Positions 1 through 10,670 of a stretch of DNA of 64,000 bases are shown here, piece after piece. The position numbers were made by a program, and so were the translations under genes. The notes under the pieces were generated by a model. The model saw only the letters and a list, made by a program, of their open reading frames with translations. It ran no database searches and was not told the origin of the DNA. Source of the stretch: Hemileia vastatrix (lineage: Eukaryota > Basidiomycota > Pucciniomycetes > Pucciniales > Zaghouaniaceae); NCBI GenBank assembly GCA_030280995.1, contig JASXTE010000060.1:1-64000 (forward strand), written 5' to 3'. The stretch's first letter is position 1; each line of letters starts with the position of its first letter.

Positions 1-648
1 TTATATGCAAATTCAAGACCAGGCAAAAGAGTGACCCAGTCATGAGTAAATCTGTCATTGTCTTTATATTCTAAACCAAAGGCACAATACCTTCTAATCA
101 TATCTTCCAGAGTTTGAATCATCCTTTCAGCTAGACCATCTGTCTGAGGATGATGAGCTGTAGATAACTTTAACTCACAGCCACAAATATCCATTAAAGA
201 GGTCCAAAACTTGGAAGTAAATTTTGGATCTCTATCAGAGATAATGGCTTTTGGGAATCCAACAATATAAAACATGGAAGACCACCATAAGAAAGCTAAT
301 TCTTTGGTGGATACATCTTTGTGGGTAGGAATAAATTTACATATTTTTGTGAATCTATCTACTATCACCCAACAAGAGTTATAACTATCTTTACCGGATA
401 AAGGAAGGCCAGTGACAAAAACCATGTTAATTATTTTCCAGGGAGCATTAGGTGCTTCAATATTTTGTAGTAACCCTGCTCTCTTACCTGTTAATCTCTT
501 AGATTTTTGGCAAGAATCACAAGATTCAACATATAATTTTGTATCTTCAGACATATTAGCCCACCAAGCAGTGTTTTTGATTCTAATCAATGTTTTTTCT
601 AGATCAAAATGACCAGCTAATATGTAATCATGACAAAGTTTGAGGATA
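1..648 (-). pseudogene. E1 integrase fragment (core domain), cut by the window edge
   Basis: The reverse strand matches the E2 and A1 integrases. It has the zinc-finger end with CDSCQKS, the NMxFVTG-like first catalytic region, ISDRDPKF with the second Asp, and the HHPQTDGLAER segment with the catalytic Glu. A solo LTR at 654 separates it from the upstream part of pol. The frame is not open throughout. The chromodomain end is beyond the window. Confidence 0.75.
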
Positions 649-653
649 GTTTC

Positions 654-2154
654 TGTCAGCCTGTATATCCCCAGGACTGAGTAAAAGGTGCTTATAAGTT
701 AAGTTAAACACATGAACTATACATGGGAACAATAAATGAGAGTACACAAACAGTATACATAAGTAAAATTATGATAATACACAAAAAATGCCATTATAAC
801 ACCTTATATACACACATATATCCACCTTTTATAGGTCTTATGTACTTAATATTAAGTTGGAATATGTTAGGGTAATCTTAAGAACCTTAAGTATAAGGCT
901 ACATAATTTTTAAGTACACTTAAAGCTGTTATATTTATTGTTTTACGCAAAAAACAAGAAATGCGCTTTATTTCACTTAAAAGTTGACTATATGCGCTAT
1001 AAAATTGAGAATATCAAAAATGCGCTTTGACAGATCAATTGAGCTCATTTAGGACTATTTATTTGGCTATTTAAAAGCATAAAAATAACACTTTTCAAAT
1101 TTGGTGTTTTTTATGCCAGAAATGGCTTCTGTGTACTGCCCACATACTGGCTGCTTTTTTCCCGTGTGAATAGCTTCATTTTTAGCAAAGTTAGCTTTTT
1201 CACACTATAATTACTCCACATTCTACGCCCACTGTGGGGAAACACACTAAAATAGGCGACAGGCGCTTATTTAGTGTCCTAGCTTAATTAATAGTGCATT
1301 GACCTTGTTTATATGCACTAATTTCATTAATAACATCATTCTTGGCATCTTATTTCATCACCACGCTTAAAATTTGCCTAATTTTAGTCAAGGATTTACC
1401 CGTGCAAGCGCCTGCCAAGGACTGCATGTAGTTACCCCACATCTCACGCTCTGTTTTAAGTTTGTTGGTGGTTTCTCAGTCAATTTTGGTTATTTTTGGA
1501 TGGGAATTTCACGTAGTATAATGTCAGGATTAGCCCCTCCATTTCTACAGTAAATCCCCCTTATTCTTAAGCTATTATTAACATTAAAAGTCTCCTTTTA
1601 GTCTTTTATATTATTATTTTTTACGCATATACTTTCTTTTTGTCTTTTCCTTTAATTTTGATGTATTTCCCTTATTATTACAGGATTTTGGCGGTTGTTA
1701 CTTGTCTAATTATGTCATGGATAACTAGGGATGTTGATGGGAAGGTCTTTTAGTGGATTTGAGGCGTCTTTAACTGTGTATTGGATGGTATATCAAGTGA
1801 TTTATTGGGGAACTCAGTGTGTATAAAAGGAGGAGGTTTTTGGGTCTTGTTTCGACATTCTTTATCATTTACAATTTACCCAATATAACCTAATAAATTA
1901 CAATACATATCAATTCGTACTTTTATAAGACTTTTGAATAGTATCTGAATTATAAAATCTATTTTTCTACCAACTACAAAGATTGTAAGCCACATATAAG
2001 AATAGTGAGAATTATATTACTGAAACCTTTATTCTGAATTATATTTTACTATTTGTTGGATTTATACTACAGTATTCATATAGGACCATTTATGTCTTCT
2101 AGACAAAGACTTTTCAAGCTAGTTCACGTCCATTTAGTTGATCTTAGCCTGACA
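654..2154. mobile_element. Solo LTR of a third gypsy-like family (1501 bp) in E1 integrase
   Basis: Begins TGTCAGCCTG and ends TAGCCTGACA, and is flanked by the perfect 5-bp duplication GTTTC (649-653 and 2155-2159). The same site is uninterrupted in E2 near 10460-10490. A second copy lies at 36387-37884. No internal region of this family occurs in the window, so both look like products of LTR-LTR recombination. A TATAAAAGG box at 1822-1830 suggests plus orientation, but a reverse TATA-like box near 830 leaves this open. Confidence 0.85.
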
Positions 2155-2159
2155 GTTTC

Positions 2160-3303
2160 TTTCATAGAAGGGGCAATTACAATTACATTTGTCAGCTTTC
2201 TTCTATAATAAATATAACCATCTTCAATAGAAAACATTCCTTTCATCAAAGCACTTTGATATTTTGCAGGAAGAGTTTTAATCAATACTTGAATTGAAGC
2301 ATGCTTAGGATCATTTAAGATAGTAACTAATTTATTTAAATCAGAATCTTTATCATATTAATCCAGTGTTAATTGTAATAACTCTTCTTCCATATCAACT
2401 ATAAATATACCATGGATATGAACAGTATCATCTTCAGGCACATAAGCAGGATTGGAGTCATTATTTGGCAGAGGAAGTCTGGACAGCATATCAACATTGG
2501 AGTGAACATTTCCAGCTCTATGGATAATTTTCATCTGTCCTCTGTATTCTTGATCAGCAAGTTGCCACCTGAACATATGTCTATTAGGTGTTTTCATGTT
2601 TAAGAGGGATTTTACAGCACTACAGTCAGTTACCAATTTAAACTTTTGGTCATCTAGATAGTAATGAAGTTTCTCAAGAGCCCAAACAACTTCTAAGCAC
2701 TCTAATTGAGTGGAACCATATTTCAATTCACTATTTCTTAAGGTTCTTGAAATATAACAAATTACAACTTCTGAGGTTTTATCATTAATAATTTTTTTCT
2801 GGTGTCAGGCAGCACCCAGACCAACAAAACTAGTATCTATATACAAGACAAATGGTTTGTTAAAGTCTGGAAGAGCTAAGATAGGGGTTGTCATTAAGCA
2901 ACCTTTTAAAGTATCAAAAGCCTTTTGACAGTCACTATTCCAGATGAATGCAACATCTTTCCTAGTGAGTTTGGTAAAAGGTAAGGCTATAACTTGATAA
3001 TTTTTAATATATTGCCTGTAATAGCCACACATACCCAAAAAACTTTGGATTTCTCTTACAGAATTTTGTGTTTCACATTTTGAATTGCAGCAACTTTGTT
3101 TTGGTCTACACAAATTTGTAGGCCTGACACAACATGGCCAAGGACGTTCAAAGATTGAAAACCAAATTTACACTTTTTTAAGGACAAGGTCATATTGAAT
3201 TCATCCATTTTTTGAAAAACTCTATTCAAGTGAACCATATGTTCATCAAAAGTTTTAGAAAAAACTATGATATCATCAATATACACCATGAGCCATCCTT
3301 CAA
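2160..3303 (-). pseudogene. E1 RT C-terminus, RNase H and start of integrase (decayed)
   Basis: Continues E1 pol after a nonsense codon just past FHQ. Visible parts are the RT active site MVYIDDIIVFSKTFDEH (about 3289-3240), the thumb/connection with SFLGMCGYYRQYIKNY (about 3030) and the RNase H part with LVTDCSAVKSLLN (about 2620). At least two frameshifts break it, near 3090 and 2790. The integrase N-terminal segment follows at about 2340-2160. A1 and E2 give the intact order of these domains. Confidence 0.8.
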
Positions 3304-3307
3304 TGAT

Positions 3308-6300
3308 TTACTGATGGAAAGTGTCATCCATTACTTTCTGGAAAACTGAAGGTGCATTTAAGGGGCCAAATGGCATTCTAATATACTTATATATTCCCAT
3401 ATGAGTAGCAATAAGCAAAAAAATCTGAGAATTTTTCTCAACTTGAACTTGATGATACCCTTTGTTACCATCCAGACAACTAATAAATTTAGCACCTTGC
3501 AAGGTAGCATGAATTGAAGTAATTCTGGGTAACAGATAAATATCATCAACAGTATAAGTGTTTAATGCCCTGTAATCTCCACATAATCTAGCTTTATCCT
3601 TTTCATAAGAAATCAAGACCGGGGAGATGACACAATATTTGGGGGTGACATCCACTTTCTCAATGATGTTCATTTTTAATAGTGTGGAAATGGTATTCTC
3701 AATATCCTTTTTTTTTGTTGGAGAAGCAGGATATGGTTTTTTCCTAAGAGTAGGAGGAATATCATTCAAGTTACAGGATAAGGTAATTTTAATTTCTTCC
3801 TGAACACTTCCTAAGACATGAGAACCATGAGCAAAAGCCATAGGGAAAGAAGTAATTGAGGCAATAATAGAATCCTTTTCTTCACTAGATAACTGATCAC
3901 CAAAAGAAGAAGTATTTATCTCATTCAATAAATTATCCATCTCAAATGTTGGTCTGCCTTTACACTGGATTAGTGAGTTACAAGACTTTAACAGGTGCCC
4001 AGAAGGTTTTATAGGGGAGGAAATTTTGAATTTTCTTTTTCCATTCAATCCCAGGGTGAAGCAATTATTTTCTGGGTCCAATTTCACACCAAACATGGTC
4101 ATAATATCATTTCCCATAATAAACCAATTACTCAAATTATCATTTTTCATAACCACAAACTCACAAACAGCTCTGACAAAACCACCATTATATTTTAAAA
4201 ATACAGAGGTTTTGTACTTGCCAATAGGAATTAAGGTAGAACCATACCCTCTCCATTTTTCAGAAGTTATAGGTAATAATTTATTCACATAATCCTTGTC
4301 TACTGAAGCTAAAGCTTTTTCAGACACTACACTTCCTCCAGCACCAGAATCAAGAACTACATCAACATGTTTACCATTAATGATAACAGGTGCCTTCAAA
4401 GGGGATATGGCTATAGGATTATTAGTAATATCCTTAATTATCTCAGAATTTTCTACTGAGGATAAATCCAATACAAATTCTTCAGATATATTATCTAAAA
4501 AATGGACATCCTGTTCCAACATGAAAACATCTTTACTGGATTCATTGTCATAGGAGATATTACTTTCACAGTCACTAGAAGAATCATTGACATTCATTTC
4601 AACTTCATCAGTGTCCTCATTGTGTTCAACAAGATTAATTTTCTTGTCACAAACATGACCCTTTAGCCATGGTTTGTTACATTTAAAACAAGTATTTGTT
4701 GCATATTTTTTAGGTGCAACTGGGGCAGAGGGTCTACCAGATTTTTCTGGAAGCTTGGTAGAGGGTTTATTCTGATCATTATAAGGTTTACTAAGGTAAT
4801 TCTTAGGTTCATATCTATGGTTAAGTAATACCTCATAACAAATATTAATGAAAGAAGAATGTTCTCTTACATGCTCTGTTCTAGCTACAATTAAATCTCT
4901 AAGAGAATTTGGCAATTTATACAAAATTTCATCTCTCCAAATATCATAATCCATCTTTGGATCAATTGCTCGCAGGATCTTTGTTACTTTCATCAGAAAA
5001 ATGATGGGTTTTTCAACAGAAGAGGATATATATCTAGTATTCTTATAAAGTCTTTGCTGAGCCAACCTAAATTTTGAACCACCAAATTGATTCTCAATCA
5101 AGGATTTCCACTCATTCCATGTATAATGGTTATTATCCAATAGAACAGATTCATACCACAACAAAGCTACATTGGAAAATAAAGAAATTAGCTTAGAAAC
5201 AATTTTCTCATCAGGTAGTTTATAAGATCTCTTTAAATTATCAATCCTTTGTATAAAGTGTTGCCAATCAGATGAAGAATCACCATCAAAGGTAGGATAT
5301 TGATCCAACTTAGGCCAATTTTTCTGGCTACTAGAGTGTTCCATCCTATGGTTTGAATTATTCAAGGTTTTCAGTTCCTGAAGTCTTGAAAGGTGTTCAG
5401 ATATTTCATTATTCACAGAGGCAGCTGGCTCATGGTGAGTATTAAATTTCCTTCTGTTTGATGCATTAGATTTTTCAGAATGAATTTCAGCTGGTAATAT
5501 TTGTACATTACAAGGGAGTGAAGAACTACTCTGTTCAGGCTGTTTATTAATTAGACTGACAGCAGTTTTAGCACTATTTTTTAATTCATGATAATGAGTA
5601 GCCTGGAAAGTTTGTAATGCAGAAAATTGTTTCTCCAGGTCAGATAATTTATTTCTCAAATCAGGAATGTAAGATATTTGATCATTAATTCTAGAAATAT
5701 ATAAAATATTTCTGTCCTCATCTACAGAGCATTTATTACTCAAATTCTGAGAATCAGTTTTCAATTTTCTTAATTCACTGTGCAAAAGCATATTGTCATT
5801 ATTTAAAGTAGTATTTTCATCTTTTAGATTATCAAAAGTTTTGCATAGGTGACTATATTTATCTGAAAGTGATTTGTGGTCAGCTTTAATAGACTTTTGT
5901 TGAGCCACAACATTATTTAATGTGTCTTTCAATTTGAAATAAGCAGTGTCTTGAACAGAAGAACTCACTTTATAATGTAAATGCAAATTATTTAATCTAT
6001 CACTCTCATGTATTAACAAATCTCTTAAATGGTTATCTTTCACAACATTAAAATCAGGAGTATCTTTCAATATTTCTTCAGAAGTTTTCTCAAGTAAAGT
6101 GTAAACTTCAGGGGAAACAGAATCATTCTTGATTGCAAGAGAAAGGCTAATTAAAGAAGTAGAAGTCAAATGTAAAGGTTCATCAAATGATAATTTACTA
6201 ATTACATCAATGAGGCTACTTATAAAAGGAAGTTGTCTCTTTAAAGGTTTAACTGTTCTTTCAGGGTCCACATTATTACCTGAAGAAGGTTTGTTATTAT

Positions 6301-6973
6301 ATATCCCAAAATGTTTATCAAACAAATTACTTACCATGGAAAGGGAGGAAACTTCCCCTGTGCCTTCTTTCTTCTGCCCCCCTGGTAAGGATGGTTCTGA
6401 AGAGATGGATTGTAGTTTGGTGTCCTGGATGGGCCAGGGTGTTGAGTTGGTTGTTGTACATTCTTTTGGTAGTGGGTCATTAAGTAATCCCGTTTCCATT
6501 GTTCCACTTGCAGAATGCCTTGGTTTTGGTTGAGGGAGCTGGATGCCTGACTGGCCTGAGGTTGAGGCTGAAGTTGGGAAGCTGGGAAATGAGAAGGTTG
6601 ACCCTGTTTGGGATTTAAAAGCTCCTGCATCTGCTGCCAAAGTGTGTCTACCTTTGCCTTGTACTTCATGCTTTCTGCTCTCAGTTACTTTATATGGCTT
6701 GACAGACTGTTTACCTGTTGTGCTAGAGGAATCTTTTTTATTTTTAAACCTCTGAGTGGATTGTCCTGAAGTACCTGAGGTTTTACTTCCTTCAGAGTTG
6801 TTAGCTGAGAGGGGTTTGTCACTTCTCCTGACATTTCTACGTCCTGAAGGTTTTTTTTCAGCTGAATTATTTTTGTAAGATACTTTGGGAGAACCTACAG
6901 ATTTAGTGTCAACATCCACTTCATTCTCATACACATGTAAGTTATCCATGCTTTTAGCCAAACTACTGGACAT
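3308..6973 (-). CDS. E1 Gag-protease-RT polyprotein (long open part, 1221 codons)
   Basis: The longest open frame in the window. In order: a low-complexity basic/Ser-rich N-terminus (to about residue 230); a coiled-coil segment (about 330-490); a retrotransposon Gag capsid-like domain starting WPKLDQYPTFDGDSSSDW (about 554-740); a zinc knuckle CFKCNKPWLKGHVC (about 757-772), resembling the CX2C...GHXC knuckle of chromovirus Gags; an aspartic protease motif VVLDSGAGGSVV (about 868); and the RT N-terminus with LCGDYRALN and MPFGPLNAPSVFQK. A nonsense codon ends it before the YIDD motif. Gag and Pol share one frame, with no frameshift signal. The start ATG is followed by a predicted frame-switching intron, listed separately. 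Family-level calls are firm; activity is unlikely. Confidence 0.85.
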   Translation of the reverse strand: MSSSLAKSMDNLHVYENEVDVDTKSVGSPKVSYKNNSAEKKPSGRRNVRRSDKPLSANNSEGSKTSGTSGQSTQRFKNKKDSSSTTGKQSVKPYKVTESRKHEVQGKGRHTLAADAGAFKSQTGSTFSFPSFPTSASTSGQSGIQLPQPKPRHSASGTMETGLLNDPLPKECTTTNSTPWPIQDTKLQSISSEPSLPGGQKKEGTGEVSSLSMVSNLFDKHFGIYNNKPSSGNNVDPERTVKPLKRQLPFISSLIDVISKLSFDEPLHLTSTSLISLSLAIKNDSVSPEVYTLLEKTSEEILKDTPDFNVVKDNHLRDLLIHESDRLNNLHLHYKVSSSVQDTAYFKLKDTLNNVVAQQKSIKADHKSLSDKYSHLCKTFDNLKDENTTLNNDNMLLHSELRKLKTDSQNLSNKCSVDEDRNILYISRINDQISYIPDLRNKLSDLEKQFSALQTFQATHYHELKNSAKTAVSLINKQPEQSSSSLPCNVQILPAEIHSEKSNASNRRKFNTHHEPAASVNNEISEHLSRLQELKTLNNSNHRMEHSSSQKNWPKLDQYPTFDGDSSSDWQHFIQRIDNLKRSYKLPDEKIVSKLISLFSNVALLWYESVLLDNNHYTWNEWKSLIENQFGGSKFRLAQQRLYKNTRYISSSVEKPIIFLMKVTKILRAIDPKMDYDIWRDEILYKLPNSLRDLIVARTEHVREHSSFINICYEVLLNHRYEPKNYLSKPYNDQNKPSTKLPEKSGRPSAPVAPKKYATNTCFKCNKPWLKGHVCDKKINLVEHNEDTDEVEMNVNDSSSDCESNISYDNESSKDVFMLEQDVHFLDNISEEFVLDLSSVENSEIIKDITNNPIAISPLKAPVIINGKHVDVVLDSGAGGSVVSEKALASVDKDYVNKLLPITSEKWRGYGSTLIPIGKYKTSVFLKYNGGFVRAVCEFVVMKNDNLSNWFIMGNDIMTMFGVKLDPENNCFTLGLNGKRKFKISSPIKPSGHLLKSCNSLIQCKGRPTFEMDNLLNEINTSSFGDQLSSEEKDSIIASITSFPMAFAHGSHVLGSVQEEIKITLSCNLNDIPPTLRKKPYPASPTKKKDIENTISTLLKMNIIEKVDVTPKYCVISPVLISYEKDKARLCGDYRALNTYTVDDIYLLPRITSIHATLQGAKFISCLDGNKGYHQVQVEKNSQIFLLIATHMGIYKYIRMPFGPLNAPSVFQKVMDDTFHQ
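6331..6973 (-). CDS. E1 alternative-frame spliced ORF over gag (coiled-coil/PQ-rich)
   Basis: Predicted exon 1 is 6973-6899 (25 codons from the gag ATG). The predicted intron is 6898-6844 (55 bp, GTAGGT donor, CCTTCAG acceptor). Exon 2 is 6843-6331 in the +1 frame and starts with DVEM. Exon 2 encodes a heptad-rich segment (SLSSHI..LRAESMKYKAKVDTLW), a Gln/Pro-rich stretch, a KRDYLMTHYQ block, and a basic end finishing in Pro-Trp-stop inside a GTAAGT donor-like site. One in-frame TAA (about 6686) breaks this copy. The same arrangement, with DVEM after the acceptor, occurs in E2 and A1 and partly in A4. Splicing is inferred, not shown. Confidence 0.6.
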
Positions 6974-7644
6974 TTAAGACTGTGAAGAAGGAGAATTAAA
7001 ATAATTCAGATATAAATTGTTAATTTAAAATAAATTATAAAAAATTGGATTTAAAAAAAATTTTTTATTAAAAATCAATTAATTATAAAATAAAATGTAA
7101 TACAATAAATAAAATTACAATTATTAAGAATTAATAACAATTAAAATGGGACCAACCAATAAGGTTAATAAGTCAACCAAAATAATTAATACCAAAATTA
7201 ATTTAATGGTAAAATTGGGACTAAGTACTTAGTACTATTATGGTCAACCAATATTCAAAAAATAATAATAAAGTTAGTTTAATAATTTATTAAATATTTA
7301 TTGTCTTCTAGGACTAAGAGCTTTTACTCTATTATGGTCAACTAGGTAAAAAAATTTTTAATAAAATGAAAACTTACACTCAGTGAATCAGCAATTAAGC
7401 CACAAACACTGTTATTGCAGTAAAAATATAGTACTATGAGTGAGAGGTGCAAAGGTGAAGGTACTATAGTGATTGTAAAATCACTTCAAAATAATATATA
7501 ATTTAATGTAATATAAACCTAAACTATCGAACCCAAGTTCAAAACATGGTCACGGAAAAATGTTCACTTTTTGGCTTGGGTGGTCCGTGCGCTTTGTTCT
7601 TCGTCAAAAAGGTGTCGTTGTTGTCGTTTGAAGAGGCCCTCAAT
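6974..7644 (-). other. E1 5' leader between LTR and gag
   Basis: Non-coding, very AT-rich. In sense orientation it follows the LTR end at 7645 and contains three imperfect copies of a bulged hairpin (7147-7179, 7215-7251, 7308-7346). The first bases after the LTR read ATTGAGGGCC, similar to E2 and A1, and may be the primer binding site, but I could not match them to a tRNA. Confidence 0.6.
7147..7346 (-). repeat. E1 leader hairpin array (3 copies)
   Basis: Sense-strand copies pair TGG or CTAG, then an unpaired TT, then GAC, with a distal GTC plus CCA or CTAG. The lower stem changes in step: TGG/CCA in two copies and CTAG/CTAG in the third. The loops are longer than in A1 and hold inner stems, such as a 14-bp palindrome ACTAAGTACTTAGT in the second and AGAG/CTCT in the third. 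Confidence 0.6.
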
Positions 7645-7866
7645 TATCAGCCAGGAGGTCTAGAAGATTGGAGTAATTAATAAGAATAATAAAGGATAGA
7701 TATGGGAGAAAAAAGGTAATAATATAAAATGAAATAAAATAAATATAATTTGAGAGATTAGGACGACAATTTGATTGAGAAATGACAAACAATTGTAATT
7801 ATTAAGTTAAATTGCAAATATATTTATTAATAGCAAGTATTCAAAAGCGCATCAGTTCAATATTAG
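7645..7866 (-). repeat. E1 5' LTR, sense 3' part (split by E2)
   Basis: Starts TATCAGCCAGG on the plus strand, a diverged form of the TGTC end, and ends in the ATTAG target copy at 7862-7866. The rest of the LTR resumes at 19699, for a total of about 1.18 kb. Confidence 0.75.
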
Positions 7867-9117
7867 TGTCGGTCAGTCGTCTAGAAGAGGGGAAAAAAAG
7901 GGGAAGAAAGAGAGGAGGACAAGGGAAAAGGTTTTCAAAAGTAAAAGAAATAAGATATAAAAAAAATTATTTAATTTATTGGAGAGGAGCAACGACAAAT
8001 TACTTGAGGGATTACACAAAAAAATGAGGTAATATTAAATGTTAATATTATTTAATTCAAGGGTTCTGCGCGGCAAACACTATGAGTACTATCAGACTTA
8101 AGGCAACCTTTGAATGGTTATATAGAATTTAAATTAGAATTTTGATACTAATAAAAAAATAATATAAATGTAATATAAAAATATGTTCAAGTTGTTGAGT
8201 GTATAGTAAGTGATGATGCTACAAGGGATTATCCAAGGCCTTTTTATAGGCAATGGGTCCTCTAAAGCGCTACAACTGACTATATACAAAATAGTAATTA
8301 AGTAAAACAAGAAGATTAAAGAAGATATTTGTAATATAGTAATTGAGAGAAAAATATACGAAAATAATAAGAATCCGAATTAAGAAAATAAATTTCCCAT
8401 CCCAAATTCCCAAATCAATTAATATAAAATAATGAGTAACTAAACAACCCTGTGACATAAGAACTATGGGAAAAACAATTCAAAACAAGTATTACATTAT
8501 GTTTTCAGCATTTCTAAGTGAAAAAAATAACAATTTTTGATGTAACAAGGTATGTAATCAATTAAATTCAGTTTAAACTAAAATGATTTAATTGTTTTCA
8601 TTATGTAATTAAATAACTAATTTAAATGAAAAAATTAATTAACTCAAATTTAGAATTTATAATACTATTTTATAAAATAAGTATTATAATTTATTTAACT
8701 TTTTCCTGACACAATTAAGGGTCAAAAGAAGCGCCCAATTTGATTGTTTAATAATATATGAAGTTTTATTTAATATATAAATTTAAATCATTAATGTAAT
8801 TAAATTATAAGTAAATTTTACATATATAATTATAATATATGTTAGTAATTAATTAATTATAAATTTATAATTATTAAATACATAAAAATGCGCCATTATT
8901 TGTAGAATATAAAATATATTATGCTTAATTTAAATGTATAAATAATTTATATAACAACAAAATTAATATAACACTTATATTTAATAAGATACTTATATAA
9001 TTTTATTATGCAATAAAATATTAATTTATATACATCAAATGCAATTATTTATGCCCTCTTTCAGGTCCAATAAGTTAACATATCATTTACTGGGCTCCTG
9101 GTATAGCCTGGCTGACA
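7867..9117 (-). repeat. E2 3' LTR
   Basis: 1251 bp. Its sense strand begins TGTCAGCCAGGC and ends CGACA. A TATA-type box (TATAAAAAGG on the minus strand, about 8237-8246) lies about 370 bp from the sense 3' end, as expected for an LTR promoter. It is directly preceded, in sense, by the purine tract AAAGAGTGAGGGAG (9118-9131), a good polypurine tract for plus-strand priming. No gene is seen inside. Confidence 0.85.
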
Positions 9118-9131
9118 CTCCCTCACTCTTT
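9118..9131 (-). promoter_or_regulatory. E2 polypurine tract
   Basis: The sense sequence AAAGAGTGAGGGAG abuts the TGTC start of the 3' LTR, 21 bp beyond the end of the integrase reading frame. A1 has the matching AGAATGAGGGAG before its 3' LTR. Confidence 0.7.
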
Positions 9132-9152
9132 AAAAAAAACAATAAAAAAATG

Positions 9153-10670
9153 CTAAGATTTTTTCTTTTTGTACTTTTTCAACAGAGTAGGAAGATTTGA
9201 AATCTCCTTGCCAGGTATCCATGCATCATGCTCAGATGATTTGTTCTTATATCTCAATAAATGTTCAGTACCTCTTTCAGAAGTGATAATTCTATCATTG
9301 AGAATTTTATCAATTTCTGCTGTTTCTGTGACTTCCTGAGGGTTTTTCTTAGGTCTTCCCCTTCTTTTGGGAAATAAGTCATTGTTGGAAGTATAAGGAT
9401 TAATCAAGGAAATGGGAAAAACAGGATGTTTCCTATCATATGGAGAATACAATACAACTTCCACTGCATTATCACCAACCATTCTTTTAACAACAAATGG
9501 TCCTACAAAAGGATCTTTTAATTTGTTGTTACCTTGTAAATTGAAATGGACAGTAGAGATCAACACTTCATCACCCTTGTTAAATGTGTATTCTTTATGG
9601 GATTTATCACATCTTTTCTTTTCATATTCAAATGCTTTATCAATACAGCTCTGAGCATGTTTTCTGCATAGCTGTTGCATTTGCATAAAAGATTTTACAC
9701 CAGGGTGTAGTTCTAACTTAGGTAATTTATTATTGAGAATCTGAGCAGGTGTGTTTGCGACATAACCTAACCAAAGCTCAAAAGGCTTTTTCTCAGTCAC
9801 AGAATGAACAGTGCTATTATATGCAAATTCAAGTAAGGCAATAGAGTGACCCAATCATGAGTAAATCTGTCATTGTCTTTATATTCTAAACCAAAGGCAC
9901 AATAACTTCTAATCATATCTTCCAGAATTTGAATCATTCTCTCAGCTAGACCATCAGTCTGAGGATGGTGAGCTGTAGATAATTTTAACTCACAGCCACA
10001 AATATCCATCAAAGAGGTCCAAAACTCAGAAGTAAATTTAGGATCTCTATCAGAGATAATGGCTTTTGAAAAACTAATAATATTAAACATGTAAGACCAC
10101 CATAAGAAAGCTAATTCTTTTGTGGATAAATCTTTGTGGGTTGCAATAAACTTGCACATTTTTGTGAATCTATCCACTATTACCCAACAAGAGTTAAAGC
10201 TGTCTTTACCTGCAACAGGAAGACCAGTGACAAAATCCATATTAATGATTTTCAAAGGAGAATTAGGTGCTTCAATATGTTGTAATAACACTGCTCTTTT
10301 ACCTTTCAAAATTTTAGATTTTTGGCAGGAATCACAAGATTCAACATATAATTTTGTGTCTTCAGACATATTAGCCCACCAAGCAGTGTTTTTGATTCTA
10401 ATTAATGTTTTTTCAAGATCAAATGGACCAGCCAATATGTCATCATGACAAAGTTTGAGGATAGTTTCTCTCATAGAAGGAGGAATTACAATTACATTAG
10501 TAAGCTTTCTTCTATAATATATATAACCATCTTCAATAGAAAACTTTCCTTTACTCAAAGAATTTTGATACTTTGCAGGAAGAGTTTTTATTAATGCTTG
10601 AATTGAAGCATTCTTAGGATCATTTAAGATAGTAACCAATTTATTCAAATCAGAATCTTTATCATATTAA
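9153..10670 (-). pseudogene. E2 integrase with chromodomain (one frameshift)
   Basis: Two overlapping open parts, 10648-9797 and 9854-9153, make one integrase interrupted by an indel near 9830. The N-terminal zinc region has HDDILAG followed by CDSCQKS. The core has NMDFVTG (first Asp), ISDRDPKF (second Asp) and AERMIQ (Glu, 35 residues after the second Asp). A GPF-type C-terminal region follows, then a chromodomain ending RYKNKSSEHDAWIPGKEI and a lysine tail. Chromodomains in this family bind histone marks and steer integration into heterochromatin, which fits the nesting. The first-Asp region is intact here, unlike A1. Confidence 0.85.

Noticed and set aside
654..2154. Considered a DNA transposon because of inverted ends GTCAG/CTGAC.
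   Set aside because: The ends are TG...CA with a 5-bp target copy, the same pattern as the proven LTRs in this window. No transposase is present.
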